From: CAVXFS01 sp963761115
GTDB taxonomy: Bacteria > Pseudomonadota > Gammaproteobacteria > Burkholderiales > Gallionellaceae
Direction: 5' to 3'
NCBI GenBank assembly: GCA_963761115.1
Contig: CAVXFS010000004.1
Coordinates: 124,001 to 188,000, forward strand
DNA length: 64,000 nt
Below, in pieces: positions 33,219 to 42,617 of the stretch. The notes below the pieces were generated by a model that was given only the letters and a program-made list of their open reading frames with translations, was not told the origin of the DNA and did not search any database. The translations under genes and the position numbers were made by a program. How positions within the stretch are numbered: position 1 is the first letter of the stretch; every line of letters starts with the position of its first letter.

Positions 33219-35276
33219 ATGACTATGACAGATCAAAAAATCCTCTGCCCATGCGGCAGCGGCAAGGAATTTGGAAAATGCTGTGTTGGCAAGTATTCGG
33301 TAATGCCTCGCAAAGTCCGACATTGGGGGAGAGCCCGCCAATATCTGCCTGGACTATATGAAGTTGATATCAGGGTTGGCGCCAGCACCACTTCCCCGGG
33401 CCGAGCTCAGCAATATCTTAAATTAGGTAATGAGCTGCAGTTGCAAGGGAAGCTGGATGACGCGATAGAGAATTACCGCAAGGCTATCTTGATCAAGCCG
33501 GACCTTGTTGGTGCATATGTCAATCTGGGGCTTGCATGTGAAACGCAAGGCAAACTGGAGATGGCGATAGTAAACTTTCGCAAGGCAGTTTCCATGAGTC
33601 CGGATAATGCCGACATCTACTTCAATCTGGCGAATGTACTCAAGAAGCAGGGAAAACTGGAAGAGGCGATAAATTTCTTCCGCAAGACATTGGCAATAAA
33701 TCCTGATGATGTCGAGGCAATTTACAATATGGGGAATGCCCTTCAGGATACCGGGAAGCTGGATGAGGCTGTCAGCAGTTACCAGAGCGCGATCATGCTC
33801 AATCCTGCCTATTCGGATGCCTACAACAATTTGGGCAACACATTACAAAAGCAGGGGAATTATGGCGATGCAATCATTAACTATCGAGAAGCCCTCAGGC
33901 TCGATGCGGGCAATGCAGAGGCATACAGCAGTCTGGTAAACGCACTGTTATATAGCTGTGATTGGTCGAAATATGACATTTATGTCAAGGAGACCATCAA
34001 GGCTGTCGAGGAAAACAGGCTGGTGCTTCCATTCCTGTTTACCGTTATTTCGCAATCTGCTTCTGCTCAACAGCACTGTGCAAAGACCTATTCCTCCTTG
34101 AAACATCCAGCGTCGGCGTATCCTTTGTGGTCTGGGAAAAAATACCGGCATAACAAGATTCGCGTGGCTTATTTATCGGCAGATTTCCACGATCATGCAA
34201 CATCTTACTTGATGGCGGGTCTGTTCGAAATGCACGACAAGGAGCGGTTCGAAATTTCTGCGTTATCGTTTGGGCCTGATATTGAAGGTTCGGAAATGAG
34301 GAATCGATTGCTGCGTGCTTTTGACCGATTTGAGAACGTCCGTGGGATGGGAGACTACGAAGCAGCCTTGATGCTGCGAAATATGGAAATTGATATTGCG
34401 GTTGACTTGAAGGGCCATACCAAAGACAGCCGCACCGGGATACTGGCCTACCGTGCTGCACCTATCCAGATCAACGCCCTGGGTTTTCCCGGCACAATGG
34501 GCGCAGAATATATTGATTACATTATTGCTGACCAGCAGCTGATTCCGCCTGAGCATTTACCTTTTTATACCGAGAAGGTGGTGTACATGCCTGATAGCTA
34601 TCAGGTTAATGATAACAAGCGGAAAATTTCAGAGCATCCAGTTTCTCGAGTCGAAGCCGGTTTGCCGGAAAATGGCTTTGTTTTTTGCTGTTTCAACAAC
34701 AATTACAAGATTAATCCGGAGATTTTTTCTATCTGGATGCGCCTGCTTGCAAAAGTCGAGGGGAGCGTATTGTGGCTATTGGAAGATAATTCGGTTGCAT
34801 CAGGAAATCTAAGGAAAGAAGCGGTACTGCGAGGTGTTGATGAAAATCGCATTGTCTTTGCAAATAGAACAGGTCTGGCCGAGCATTTGTCACGGCATCG
34901 TCTGGCCGATTTGTTTCTGGATACCTTGCCATATAATGCCCACACCACATCCAGCGATGCCTTGTGGTCGGGTCTGCCGGTTCTGACCTGCAAGGGAAGC
35001 GCATTTGCAGGCAGGGTTGCCTCAAGTTTGCTCTATGCGGTTGGCTTGCCGGAATTGGTTTCTGACAACCTTGAGGCTTATGAATCCTTGGCGCTTAAAT
35101 TGGCTGCCAATCCTGCATTGCTTGCCGAGATTCGTGCCAAGCTGGCAAGCAATATAAATACCTGCGGACTTTTTGATACTGACCGATATCGGCGTCATAT
35201 TGAGGCTGCCTACATCACAATGTGGGAGAGATATCAAAGGGGTGAGCAACCGGAAAGCTTTGCTGTTCAGCCTTGA
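33219..35276 (+). CDS. SEC-C motif + TPR + GT41 (O-GlcNAc transferase-like) protein
   Basis: The 685-residue cytoplasmic protein has three parts. Residues about 6-20 form a SEC-C zinc motif (CPCGSGKEFGKCC), the kind found at the end of SecA. About 65-250 hold five TPRs, such as GKLDDAIENYRKAILIKPD. About 305-680 match the catalytic half of the SPINDLY/OGT family: IRVAYLSADFHDHATSYLM with the presumed active His, DLKGHTKDSR, PIQINALGFPGTMGAEYIDYIIAD and a C-terminal DTLPYNAHTTSSDALWSGLPVLT. It probably transfers a sugar to protein Ser/Thr; donor and target are unknown. The first ATG of MTMTDQK is chosen because it precedes the SEC-C motif directly. Confidence 0.85.
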   Translation: MTMTDQKILCPCGSGKEFGKCCVGKYSVMPRKVRHWGRARQYLPGLYEVDIRVGASTTSPGRAQQYLKLGNELQLQGKLDDAIENYRKAILIKPDLVGAYVNLGLACETQGKLEMAIVNFRKAVSMSPDNADIYFNLANVLKKQGKLEEAINFFRKTLAINPDDVEAIYNMGNALQDTGKLDEAVSSYQSAIMLNPAYSDAYNNLGNTLQKQGNYGDAIINYREALRLDAGNAEAYSSLVNALLYSCDWSKYDIYVKETIKAVEENRLVLPFLFTVISQSASAQQHCAKTYSSLKHPASAYPLWSGKKYRHNKIRVAYLSADFHDHATSYLMAGLFEMHDKERFEISALSFGPDIEGSEMRNRLLRAFDRFENVRGMGDYEAALMLRNMEIDIAVDLKGHTKDSRTGILAYRAAPIQINALGFPGTMGAEYIDYIIADQQLIPPEHLPFYTEKVVYMPDSYQVNDNKRKISEHPVSRVEAGLPENGFVFCCFNNNYKINPEIFSIWMRLLAKVEGSVLWLLEDNSVASGNLRKEAVLRGVDENRIVFANRTGLAEHLSRHRLADLFLDTLPYNAHTTSSDALWSGLPVLTCKGSAFAGRVASSLLYAVGLPELVSDNLEAYESLALKLAANPALLAEIRAKLASNINTCGLFDTDRYRRHIEAAYITMWERYQRGEQPESFAVQP

Positions 35277-35402
35277 TTGGCATTGCGGAAATTGCTGCGA
35301 GCAATGCGGCAATGGCTGAAATTTCAAAGGTTGGGTTAAATGTCCTGAGACAATTTTCCTGTTTTATGATTTGATGAAAAATATCACGGCGAAAGTATTC
35401 GG

Positions 35403-37478
35403 ATGAAGAATAGCAGTCCCAGGGGGAAATCGGCCAACGATTTTATCCGGGGGGCGCTCGAGCATTTTCAACGTGGTCGAACGCGTGAGGCTGAGGCGAC
35501 CTGTCGGGAGGCCTTGAAACTGGCCCCGTCCAATTTCGATGCGTTGCATCTATTGGGAGTAATAGCCAATCAGTCGGGCAATATTGGTCAGGCCATAGAG
35601 CTTATCGGTCGAGCCATTCATCAGGACCCGGTTCAGCCATACGCGCACAACAATCTGGGGTTGGCGCTGCAGACGGATGGCAAACTGGAAGAGGCGTCTG
35701 CCAGTTACCGCAAGGCATTGTCGATCAAGCCGGACTTCACGGATGCGCACTTTAATCTCGGGAATGTACTGCAGGCACAAGGCAAGTTTGACGAGGCGAT
35801 AGCAAGTTACGGCAGGGCGCTGGAGTTGCAGCCGCAAGATGCCGAAGCGCACAACAATCTGGGGAGTGCGTTACGCAGCCAGGGCAAACTGGAAGAGGCG
35901 GTAGCCAGCTTCCGTAAGGCGACAGCGCTAAGTCCGGGTTATGCGGAGGCATACAACAATCTTGGGGCCACTCTGCAGGAACAAGGCAAACTGGATGAAG
36001 CGGCCGTCTGCCTGGACAAGGCGCTCGCGCTCAAACCGAATTATGCAGAGGCATACAATAATCTTGGCGCCACATTCTGGAGGGGTGGTGAACTGGACAA
36101 AGCAATCGCCAGCTTTGGCAATGCGCTGTCAATCAAGCCGGGTTATGTCGAAGTTCACATTAATCTGGGGAATGTGCTTCAAAAGCAGGGCAGATTCGAT
36201 GATGCCATAGCTGCTTATCACAAGGCAATATCGCTCATGCCCGGTCAAGCCAGGGTATATACCTATTTAGGGAATGCCTTGCGCAGGCAAGGCAAGAATG
36301 ATGAGGCAGAATCGAGTTTCCGCCAGGCGCTCTCGATCAATCCCGGTCTTGCTGAAGGGCATATCGGAATTGCCGAGTTAAATATCGACATTGGACAGTT
36401 TGACGCGGCCCATCTCGCACTGGCCAAGGCCTTGGATTACGCACCGAACCACCACAGTGCTTTGGCACTGCTCAGCACGGTGCGGAAAATGACCACCGAC
36501 GATGAGCCATGGCTGGAAACGGTCCTTAACCTGGTAAACGACGGTTCTCTGCCATGGGAAGAGATGATTCCCATGCAATTCGCGATAGGCAAATACTACG
36601 ACGACACCAGGCAATATGATCTGGCCTTCGCCGCTTATCGGAAGGCAAATATGCTGAAACGCCAGGTGGAGCGAAAATTTGACCGCACTGGATTTTCCAG
36701 TCTTATAGATAATCTGATTACTATTTATAACGCCGATTTCATGAAGCAACGAATAGATGGAGCCAGTTCGTCCCAGCTTCCTGTCCTGGTGGTCGGTATG
36801 CCCCGTTCAGGAACTTCGCTGACCGAGCAGATCATCGCCTCGCATCCTGATGCATTCGGGGCCGGAGAACTGATTTTCTGGGGAGAGCAGGTCGATATCC
36901 ATCGGGACATGGTGTTCTCGGGAAACTACGACGTGGGGAGCGTGGCTCAACTTTCTGCCGAATATACTCAATGCCTGCGGCGATGCTCGGCTGATGCAAG
37001 TCGTATCGTGGATAAAATGCCGGGCAACTTTTTGTGGCTGGGTTTCATTCATGCTGTGTTTCCGAACGCCAGAATCATCCATACTCGTCGCAATCCGCTG
37101 GATACCTGTCTGTCTGTGTATTTCCAGGATTTGCTGCCGGGACATTCCTACGGTTCAGACCTGGATGATCTTGCCTTTTATTACCGCGAATATGACAGGC
37201 TGATGCGACATTGGCGCGGCGTTTTGTCGGCCGATCAATTTCTTGAGATATCTTATGAGGAATTAATCGATAGTCAGGAGGAGTGGAGTCGGAAAATTAT
37301 CCAATTCATTGGTCTTGAATGGAATGAAAGCTGCCTGGATTTCCAGGCTACGAAACGAAAAGTGGGGACCGGGAGCAACTGGCAGGTCCGGCAGAAGATA
37401 TATCACACATCAAAGGAACGCTGGAAGAACTATGAGAAACACATGGGGCCGTTATCAGGATTGAGCGATCCGGGCTAA
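35403..37478 (+). CDS. TPR protein with C-terminal sulfotransferase domain
   Basis: The 691-residue protein has about ten TPRs (residues 10-345), then a linker and a sulfotransferase domain (about 455-680). The PAPS 5'-phosphosulfate loop is VVGMPRSGTSLTEQIIASHP, and the 3'-phosphate segment is ARIIHTRRNPLDTCLSVYFQD. This suggests transfer of sulfate from PAPS to a protein or glycan. TPRs two to six are nearly identical in DNA to those of the next gene, so one copied the other recently. It stands in a row with three TPR-GT41 genes, implying combined glycosylation and sulfation of surface molecules (inference). Confidence 0.85.
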   Translation: MKNSSPRGKSANDFIRGALEHFQRGRTREAEATCREALKLAPSNFDALHLLGVIANQSGNIGQAIELIGRAIHQDPVQPYAHNNLGLALQTDGKLEEASASYRKALSIKPDFTDAHFNLGNVLQAQGKFDEAIASYGRALELQPQDAEAHNNLGSALRSQGKLEEAVASFRKATALSPGYAEAYNNLGATLQEQGKLDEAAVCLDKALALKPNYAEAYNNLGATFWRGGELDKAIASFGNALSIKPGYVEVHINLGNVLQKQGRFDDAIAAYHKAISLMPGQARVYTYLGNALRRQGKNDEAESSFRQALSINPGLAEGHIGIAELNIDIGQFDAAHLALAKALDYAPNHHSALALLSTVRKMTTDDEPWLETVLNLVNDGSLPWEEMIPMQFAIGKYYDDTRQYDLAFAAYRKANMLKRQVERKFDRTGFSSLIDNLITIYNADFMKQRIDGASSSQLPVLVVGMPRSGTSLTEQIIASHPDAFGAGELIFWGEQVDIHRDMVFSGNYDVGSVAQLSAEYTQCLRRCSADASRIVDKMPGNFLWLGFIHAVFPNARIIHTRRNPLDTCLSVYFQDLLPGHSYGSDLDDLAFYYREYDRLMRHWRGVLSADQFLEISYEELIDSQEEWSRKIIQFIGLEWNESCLDFQATKRKVGTGSNWQVRQKIYHTSKERWKNYEKHMGPLSGLSDPG
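35535..35990. repeat. Near-identical direct repeat, copy 1
   Basis: About 450 bases encoding TPR units two to six match 37614-38069 with about six mismatches by eye until the two diverge. The mismatches are mostly synonymous, and the flanks on both sides are clearly different. This indicates recent gene conversion or segmental duplication. Confidence 0.9.
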
Positions 37479-37484
37479 GAATCT

Positions 37485-39803
37485 ATGGCCGACTTTATTG
37501 ATGATGAGGGCTTGCAAAGAAAAATTGAAATAGCACTCTCCCACCACAAATCCGGAAGTCTGAGTGAAGCGGAAGCGATTTATCGGCAGATATTGAGAGA
37601 CAATCCGTCGCACTTCGATGCGTTGCATCTATTGGGAGTAATAGCCAATCAGTCAGGCAATATTGGTCAGGCCATAGAGCTTATCAGTCGAGCTATTCAT
37701 CAGGACCCGGTTCAGCCATACGCGCACAACAATCTGGGGTTGGCGCTGCAGACGGATGGCAAACTGGAAGAGGCGTCTGCCAGTTACCGCAAGGCATTGT
37801 CGATCAAGCCGGACTTCACGGATGCGCACTTTAATCTCGGGAATGTACTGCAGGCACAAGGCAAGTTTGACGAGGCGATAGCAAGTTACGGCAGGGCGCT
37901 GGAGTTGCAGCCGCAAGATGCCGAAGCGCACAACAATCTGGGGAGTGCGCTACGCAGCCAGGGCAAACTGGAAGAGGCGGTAGCCAGCTTCCGTAAGGCG
38001 ACTGCGCTAAGTCCGGGTTATGCGGAGGCATACAACAATCTTGGGGCCACACTGCAGGAACAAGGCAAGCTGGACGAGGCCTCTGCTGCGTTGCGAAATG
38101 CACTCGTGTTCAAGGCTGATTATGTCGAGGCAATAGAGAATCTTGGCAAAGCCTTCCAGGCTCAAGGCAGGTTGGACGAAGCTTTATCCTGTTTTCAAAA
38201 ATCGCATGCACTCAAGCCAGACCGCGCGGAAGCATGCATCGCCATGGGAAACGTGCTGCGGGAGGAGGACAAGCCGGTCGAGGCAATCGCCAGCTATCAT
38301 AAGGCGCTTTTGCTCAGCCCTGGCTATGCCGAAGCACATTTTAATCTAGGCAGTACTCTTTATGATCTGGGCAGATTTAGCGAGGCGGTTGCAAGTCTGA
38401 GCAACGCGATAGAACTCAAGCCGAACTATGTTGCAGCATTCGGCAATCTGGGCAGGGCACTGCGCAACATGGGCCGGCTGGACGAGGCGATCGCGAGTTT
38501 CGAGCAGGCGCTGCTGCTCAAGCCGGACTATGCGCAGGCATACAGCAGTTTGCTGTTCCTGCATGCCTATCACGGCACGCTGGAACCGGCAGCGTATCTG
38601 GCGCTGGCGCGCGGCTGGGAACGTGCCTGTGTGCCGCTGGCTGAGCGGGAAGCCGCCGCCGGGCGCCGGTTCACGCGCCTGCCGCTATCCGGCCGCCGGT
38701 TGAAGATCGGGTATGTCTCGGGTGATTTCCGCCAGCACGCAGTGAGCTATTTCATCGAACAACTGTTCGCCCGTCACGACCGTGCACGCGTGGAACTGTA
38801 CGCCTACTCGACTGCCTCGGCGCGGGATGCCGTCACGGCGCGGTTGCAGGAACTGGCCGAACACTGGGTGCCGGTCGCCGGCTTGTCCGATACGGTATTG
38901 CTGGAACGCATCGAAGCGGACGGCATCGACGTGCTGATCGACCTGTCCGGCCACACCGCACATAATCGCATGGCGATGTTCGCCTGCCGCGCCGCGCCGG
39001 TGCAGGTGCATTACCTCGGCTACTTTGCCAGCACCGGGCTGAGCGAGATGGATTACTTCATCGGCGACGCCGAGTTGATCCCGCCGCAAATGGACCGGCA
39101 CTTCAGCGAGCAGGTCTGGCGCCTGCCACGCATCCGCGCCAGCTACGATGCCCGGGCCGATGCACCGCAACCGGCCTGGCAACCGGATCCGGCGGGCACC
39201 ATCCGGATCGGCAGTTTCAGCAACCTGGGCAAGCTGACGCCGGAGACTTTTGTGTTGTGGGCAAAAGTACTGCATGCCTTGCCGCAGGCGAAACTGTTGC
39301 TCAAGACCAAGGCACTGGTCGATGCTGCCAACCGCCAGCGTATTCTGGATACCCTGACGGAACAGGGCATCCCGCCCGGGCGCGTCGAACTGAATTCAAC
39401 CGAGATCACGCCGGGGTGGCGGGAACATATGGCCTACTACGACCGGCTGGATATCGTGCTCGACCCGATCGGTGCGCATGGTGGCTACACTACCAGCTGC
39501 GATGCGCTGTGGATGGGCGCGCCGGTGATCACGCTGGAGGGGGATCGCATGGCCTCGCGCATGACGGCCTCGATCCTGTCCGCGATCGGACACCCGGAAT
39601 GGATCGCGCATTCCGCAGCTGAGTATGTGGACAAGGTTGTTGCGCTGGCAACGGATGTGGCACAGCGCAAGGCGTTGCGTCCGGTCCAGCGCGGGCTGAT
39701 GGCGGGCAGTTCGATTTGCGATGCCAGGGATCTCGCCATGAAGCTCGAGGATGCATACTTCGAGATGTTCCGGCTCAAGACTGCCGCTACTCATGAAATA
39801 TAA
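37485..39803 (+). CDS. TPR + GT41 (O-GlcNAc transferase-like) protein
   Basis: The 772-residue protein has about ten TPRs (residues 10-355), a connector (AYSSLLFLHAYHG) and a GT41 catalytic region (about 400-760). Key segments are LKIGYVSGDFRQHAVSYFIEQL with the presumed active His, DVLIDLSGHTAHNRM, PVQVHYLGYFASTGLSEMDYFIGD and VLDPIGAHGGYTTSCDALWMGAPVITLEGD. The catalytic half is visibly GC-richer than the TPR half, pointing to a mosaic origin. It starts six bases after the sulfotransferase gene and runs into the next paralogue through a TAATG junction. Confidence 0.88.
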   Translation: MADFIDDEGLQRKIEIALSHHKSGSLSEAEAIYRQILRDNPSHFDALHLLGVIANQSGNIGQAIELISRAIHQDPVQPYAHNNLGLALQTDGKLEEASASYRKALSIKPDFTDAHFNLGNVLQAQGKFDEAIASYGRALELQPQDAEAHNNLGSALRSQGKLEEAVASFRKATALSPGYAEAYNNLGATLQEQGKLDEASAALRNALVFKADYVEAIENLGKAFQAQGRLDEALSCFQKSHALKPDRAEACIAMGNVLREEDKPVEAIASYHKALLLSPGYAEAHFNLGSTLYDLGRFSEAVASLSNAIELKPNYVAAFGNLGRALRNMGRLDEAIASFEQALLLKPDYAQAYSSLLFLHAYHGTLEPAAYLALARGWERACVPLAEREAAAGRRFTRLPLSGRRLKIGYVSGDFRQHAVSYFIEQLFARHDRARVELYAYSTASARDAVTARLQELAEHWVPVAGLSDTVLLERIEADGIDVLIDLSGHTAHNRMAMFACRAAPVQVHYLGYFASTGLSEMDYFIGDAELIPPQMDRHFSEQVWRLPRIRASYDARADAPQPAWQPDPAGTIRIGSFSNLGKLTPETFVLWAKVLHALPQAKLLLKTKALVDAANRQRILDTLTEQGIPPGRVELNSTEITPGWREHMAYYDRLDIVLDPIGAHGGYTTSCDALWMGAPVITLEGDRMASRMTASILSAIGHPEWIAHSAAEYVDKVVALATDVAQRKALRPVQRGLMAGSSICDARDLAMKLEDAYFEMFRLKTAATHEI
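37614..38069. repeat. Near-identical direct repeat, copy 2
   Basis: Second copy of the TPR-coding repeat at 35535-35990, offset by 2079 bases. The identity ends where the sixth TPR of each protein diverges. Confidence 0.9.
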
Positions 39804-42265
39804 TGATCGACAGTTTGCGGAATCGACAACTGCCCCGAGAAACTGACTACCAAATAATATCTGGAGTTATGGCCCAACAAAATTTCCAAGTTGCATTGCA
39901 GCACCATCAAGCTGGTCGTTTGCACCAGGCTGAGTTGATTTACCGACAGATACTTCAGCAAGAGCCCAATCATCCGGATGCACTGCACCTGTTGGGAGCA
40001 ATAGCCCGTCAGGCAGGTAAAAAAGAGCTGGCGGTCGACCTGATCGACCGGGCGATAAATGCAAAACCCACAGAGCCTGTTTATTACAACAGCAAAGGCT
40101 TGGTGCTGCGTGATCTGGGCAAGCTGGACGAGGCGATTGCCTGTTATCGCGAAGCGATTGGACTTGGGTCTGAATATTCAGAGGCCTACTACAATTTGGC
40201 CAACATCCTTCAGATTCAAGGCAAGCTGGACGAAGCAATAGTTAACTATAAATACGCGCTGGCTTTCAATCCGGGTGATGCAGAAGCTCAAAACAACATG
40301 GGGAATGCGCTTCTGTCGCAAGGCAAGCTGAGTGAGGCTGTGGCCAGTTATAGGGGTGCGCTCGCTATCAGACCGAACCATGTTGAAGCACTTGGGAACC
40401 TTGGGAATGCGCTTCTGGCTCAGGGGAACTCAGATGACGCGATAACCGCTTACCAGCATGCATTAAAACTCAAGCCCGATTACGCCAAGTTGCACTATAA
40501 ATTGGCATTGGCACTTGAGCGGCAGGGACGACCCGACGAAGCCATCTCAAGTTACCAGCGGGCAGTTCTGCACCAGCCTGATTTTATTGAGGCATACAAC
40601 AGTCTGGGAATTGCACTTCGCGAGCAAGGTCAGGTGGATGAAGCTGTTGCCTGCTTTCGAAAAGTGCTTCTGCATAAACCGGAGGATGCCAGAGTTTACA
40701 ATAATCTGGGAATGGCACTGTGGGCACAGGGAAAGCTGGATGAATCGATCGCAAGTTTCCGGCGGGCGCTGTCAATTAATCCCGAGTATGCCGATGCGCT
40801 GTTTAATCTTGGGTTCACGTATTGGGGTCATTACCAGGAGGACGCGGCGATTGCCTGTTATCAAAAGGCAATCTCGATCGATCCAGGCTATGTAAAAGCC
40901 TACAATAACCTGGGGCTTGCTTACCAGGCACATGGCAAGCTGGACGAGGCAAGGGAAACTTTCAGCAGGGCTCTGGAGGTTAATCCGAGTTATGGTCAAG
41001 CGTACAGCAACCTGCTTTTTCTGCATGCTTATCACGGGATCCTGAAACCGGAAGCCTATTTGTCGCTGGCGCGCGGCTGGGAACTGGCATGTGTTCCGGT
41101 ACAGGAAAGAGACGCTGCGCGTAACCGCAGGTTCCATCGTTCGCCGCTGGCCGGGCGCCGTATGAAGATTGGGTATGTCTCGGGCGATTTCCGGCAGCAT
41201 GCGGTGAGCTATTTCATCGAACAGCTGATCGATAATCACGATCGAACGCGCGTGGAGCTGTTCGCCTACTCGACCGTCAACACACGTGATGTCATTACCG
41301 AGCGTATTCAGGCCAAGGCGGAGCACTGGATACCGGTTTCAGGCCTGTCCGACTCGGCGATGCGGGAACGTATCGAAGCTGACGGCATAGACGTGCTGAT
41401 CGATCTTTCTGGTCATACTGAACATGACCGAATGGGGGTGTTTGCCCGCCGCGCAGCACCAGTACAGGTGCATTATCTTGGCTACTTCGCCAGCACCGGG
41501 TTGAGCGAGATGGACTACTTAATCGGAGATGCAGTGCTGATTCCGCCACAAATGGATAAACACTTTACCGAACAGATATGGCGCCTACCACGCATCCGGG
41601 CCACCTACGATGGCAAGGCCGCACCCGAACCCGATTGGCGTCCCGACCCGACCGGCATAATCCGCATAGGCGGTTTCAGTAACCTTGGCAAGCTGACGCC
41701 GGAGACCTTTTCGCTGTGGGCCAAGGTGTTGCATGCGCTTCCGCAAGGACATCTGTTGCTTAAGACCAAAGAGCTATCCAACGCAGGTAATCGTCAGCGC
41801 ATTCTGGATTCAATGGTAATGCACGGTATCTCACCGGATCGGATTGAACTCCATGACCGAAGCGATACGCCCGACTGGCTGGATCACATGGCCTACTATG
41901 ATCGTCTGGATATCGTGCTCGACCCAATTGGCGCGCATGGTGGCTACACTACTAGCTGCGATGCCCTGTGGATGGGCGCACCGGTGATCACGCTGGAGGG
42001 CGACTGCATGGCCTCACGCATGACGGCTTCGATCCTGTCTGCGATCGGACACCCGGAATGGATCTCGCATTCCGAATCTGACTATGTAGACAAGGTTGTC
42101 ACGCTGGCAACGGATGTAGAACAGCGCAAGGCGCTACGCCCTGTACAACGCGGACTGATGATTGGCAGTTCCTTATGCGATGCGAAGGACCTGGCCATGA
42201 AGCTGGAGGATGCATACTTCGAGATGTTCAGTCTGAAGACATTGGTTGCTGATGAAAAATCATGA
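39803..42265 (+). CDS. TPR + GT41 (O-GlcNAc transferase-like) protein
   Basis: The 820-residue paralogue has about eleven TPRs and a GT41 domain very similar to the preceding protein: MKIGYVSGDFRQHAVSYFIEQL, DVLIDLSGHTEHDRM, HYLGYFASTGLSEMDYLIGD and DPIGAHGGYTTSCDALWMGAPVITLEGD. Its TPR half differs from the other two genes, so only the catalytic halves are close. The ATG overlaps the previous stop (TAATG). An ATG at 39869 (MAQQNFQVAL) with GGAG just upstream would give an N-terminus more like its neighbour's and is an alternative. Probably a protein O-glycosyltransferase; the substrate is unknown. Confidence 0.87.
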   Translation: MIDSLRNRQLPRETDYQIISGVMAQQNFQVALQHHQAGRLHQAELIYRQILQQEPNHPDALHLLGAIARQAGKKELAVDLIDRAINAKPTEPVYYNSKGLVLRDLGKLDEAIACYREAIGLGSEYSEAYYNLANILQIQGKLDEAIVNYKYALAFNPGDAEAQNNMGNALLSQGKLSEAVASYRGALAIRPNHVEALGNLGNALLAQGNSDDAITAYQHALKLKPDYAKLHYKLALALERQGRPDEAISSYQRAVLHQPDFIEAYNSLGIALREQGQVDEAVACFRKVLLHKPEDARVYNNLGMALWAQGKLDESIASFRRALSINPEYADALFNLGFTYWGHYQEDAAIACYQKAISIDPGYVKAYNNLGLAYQAHGKLDEARETFSRALEVNPSYGQAYSNLLFLHAYHGILKPEAYLSLARGWELACVPVQERDAARNRRFHRSPLAGRRMKIGYVSGDFRQHAVSYFIEQLIDNHDRTRVELFAYSTVNTRDVITERIQAKAEHWIPVSGLSDSAMRERIEADGIDVLIDLSGHTEHDRMGVFARRAAPVQVHYLGYFASTGLSEMDYLIGDAVLIPPQMDKHFTEQIWRLPRIRATYDGKAAPEPDWRPDPTGIIRIGGFSNLGKLTPETFSLWAKVLHALPQGHLLLKTKELSNAGNRQRILDSMVMHGISPDRIELHDRSDTPDWLDHMAYYDRLDIVLDPIGAHGGYTTSCDALWMGAPVITLEGDCMASRMTASILSAIGHPEWISHSESDYVDKVVTLATDVEQRKALRPVQRGLMIGSSLCDAKDLAMKLEDAYFEMFSLKTLVADEKS

Positions 42266-42617
42266 CTGATAGTTTATGGAATATCTGCAGTTATGAGAAA
42301 ACGACAGCTCAACACATATCCAGAGATTTGACGCAAACCTGTTGAATAATGACTGGCGACAACTTGAGCGGGATTATTAGATTTATGGAGAATTGGGTAT
42401 GTAATCGCATTTCCCCTTTGATTTTCAATCGGGCAAACTCCGGTGCGATTACCCGAATGACATTTCGCGTCGCCTCATGTTAAGTGACAAGTGAATACGG
42501 AATTCTTACACGCAGCAGTTGAGAAGAAATGAGGCTATTTTGAGCAGCCACATGATCAGTTTTCGATTCAATCGGCATGAAAATATGCCCATGTATGCCT
42601 GATATTCAAAGCCAATT
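42266..42617. other. Intergenic region, no gene seen
   Basis: AT-rich spacer after the GT41 tandem with no open frame, RNA gene or clear terminator that I can support. It presumably holds the promoter of the following membrane protein gene. Confidence 0.4.
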
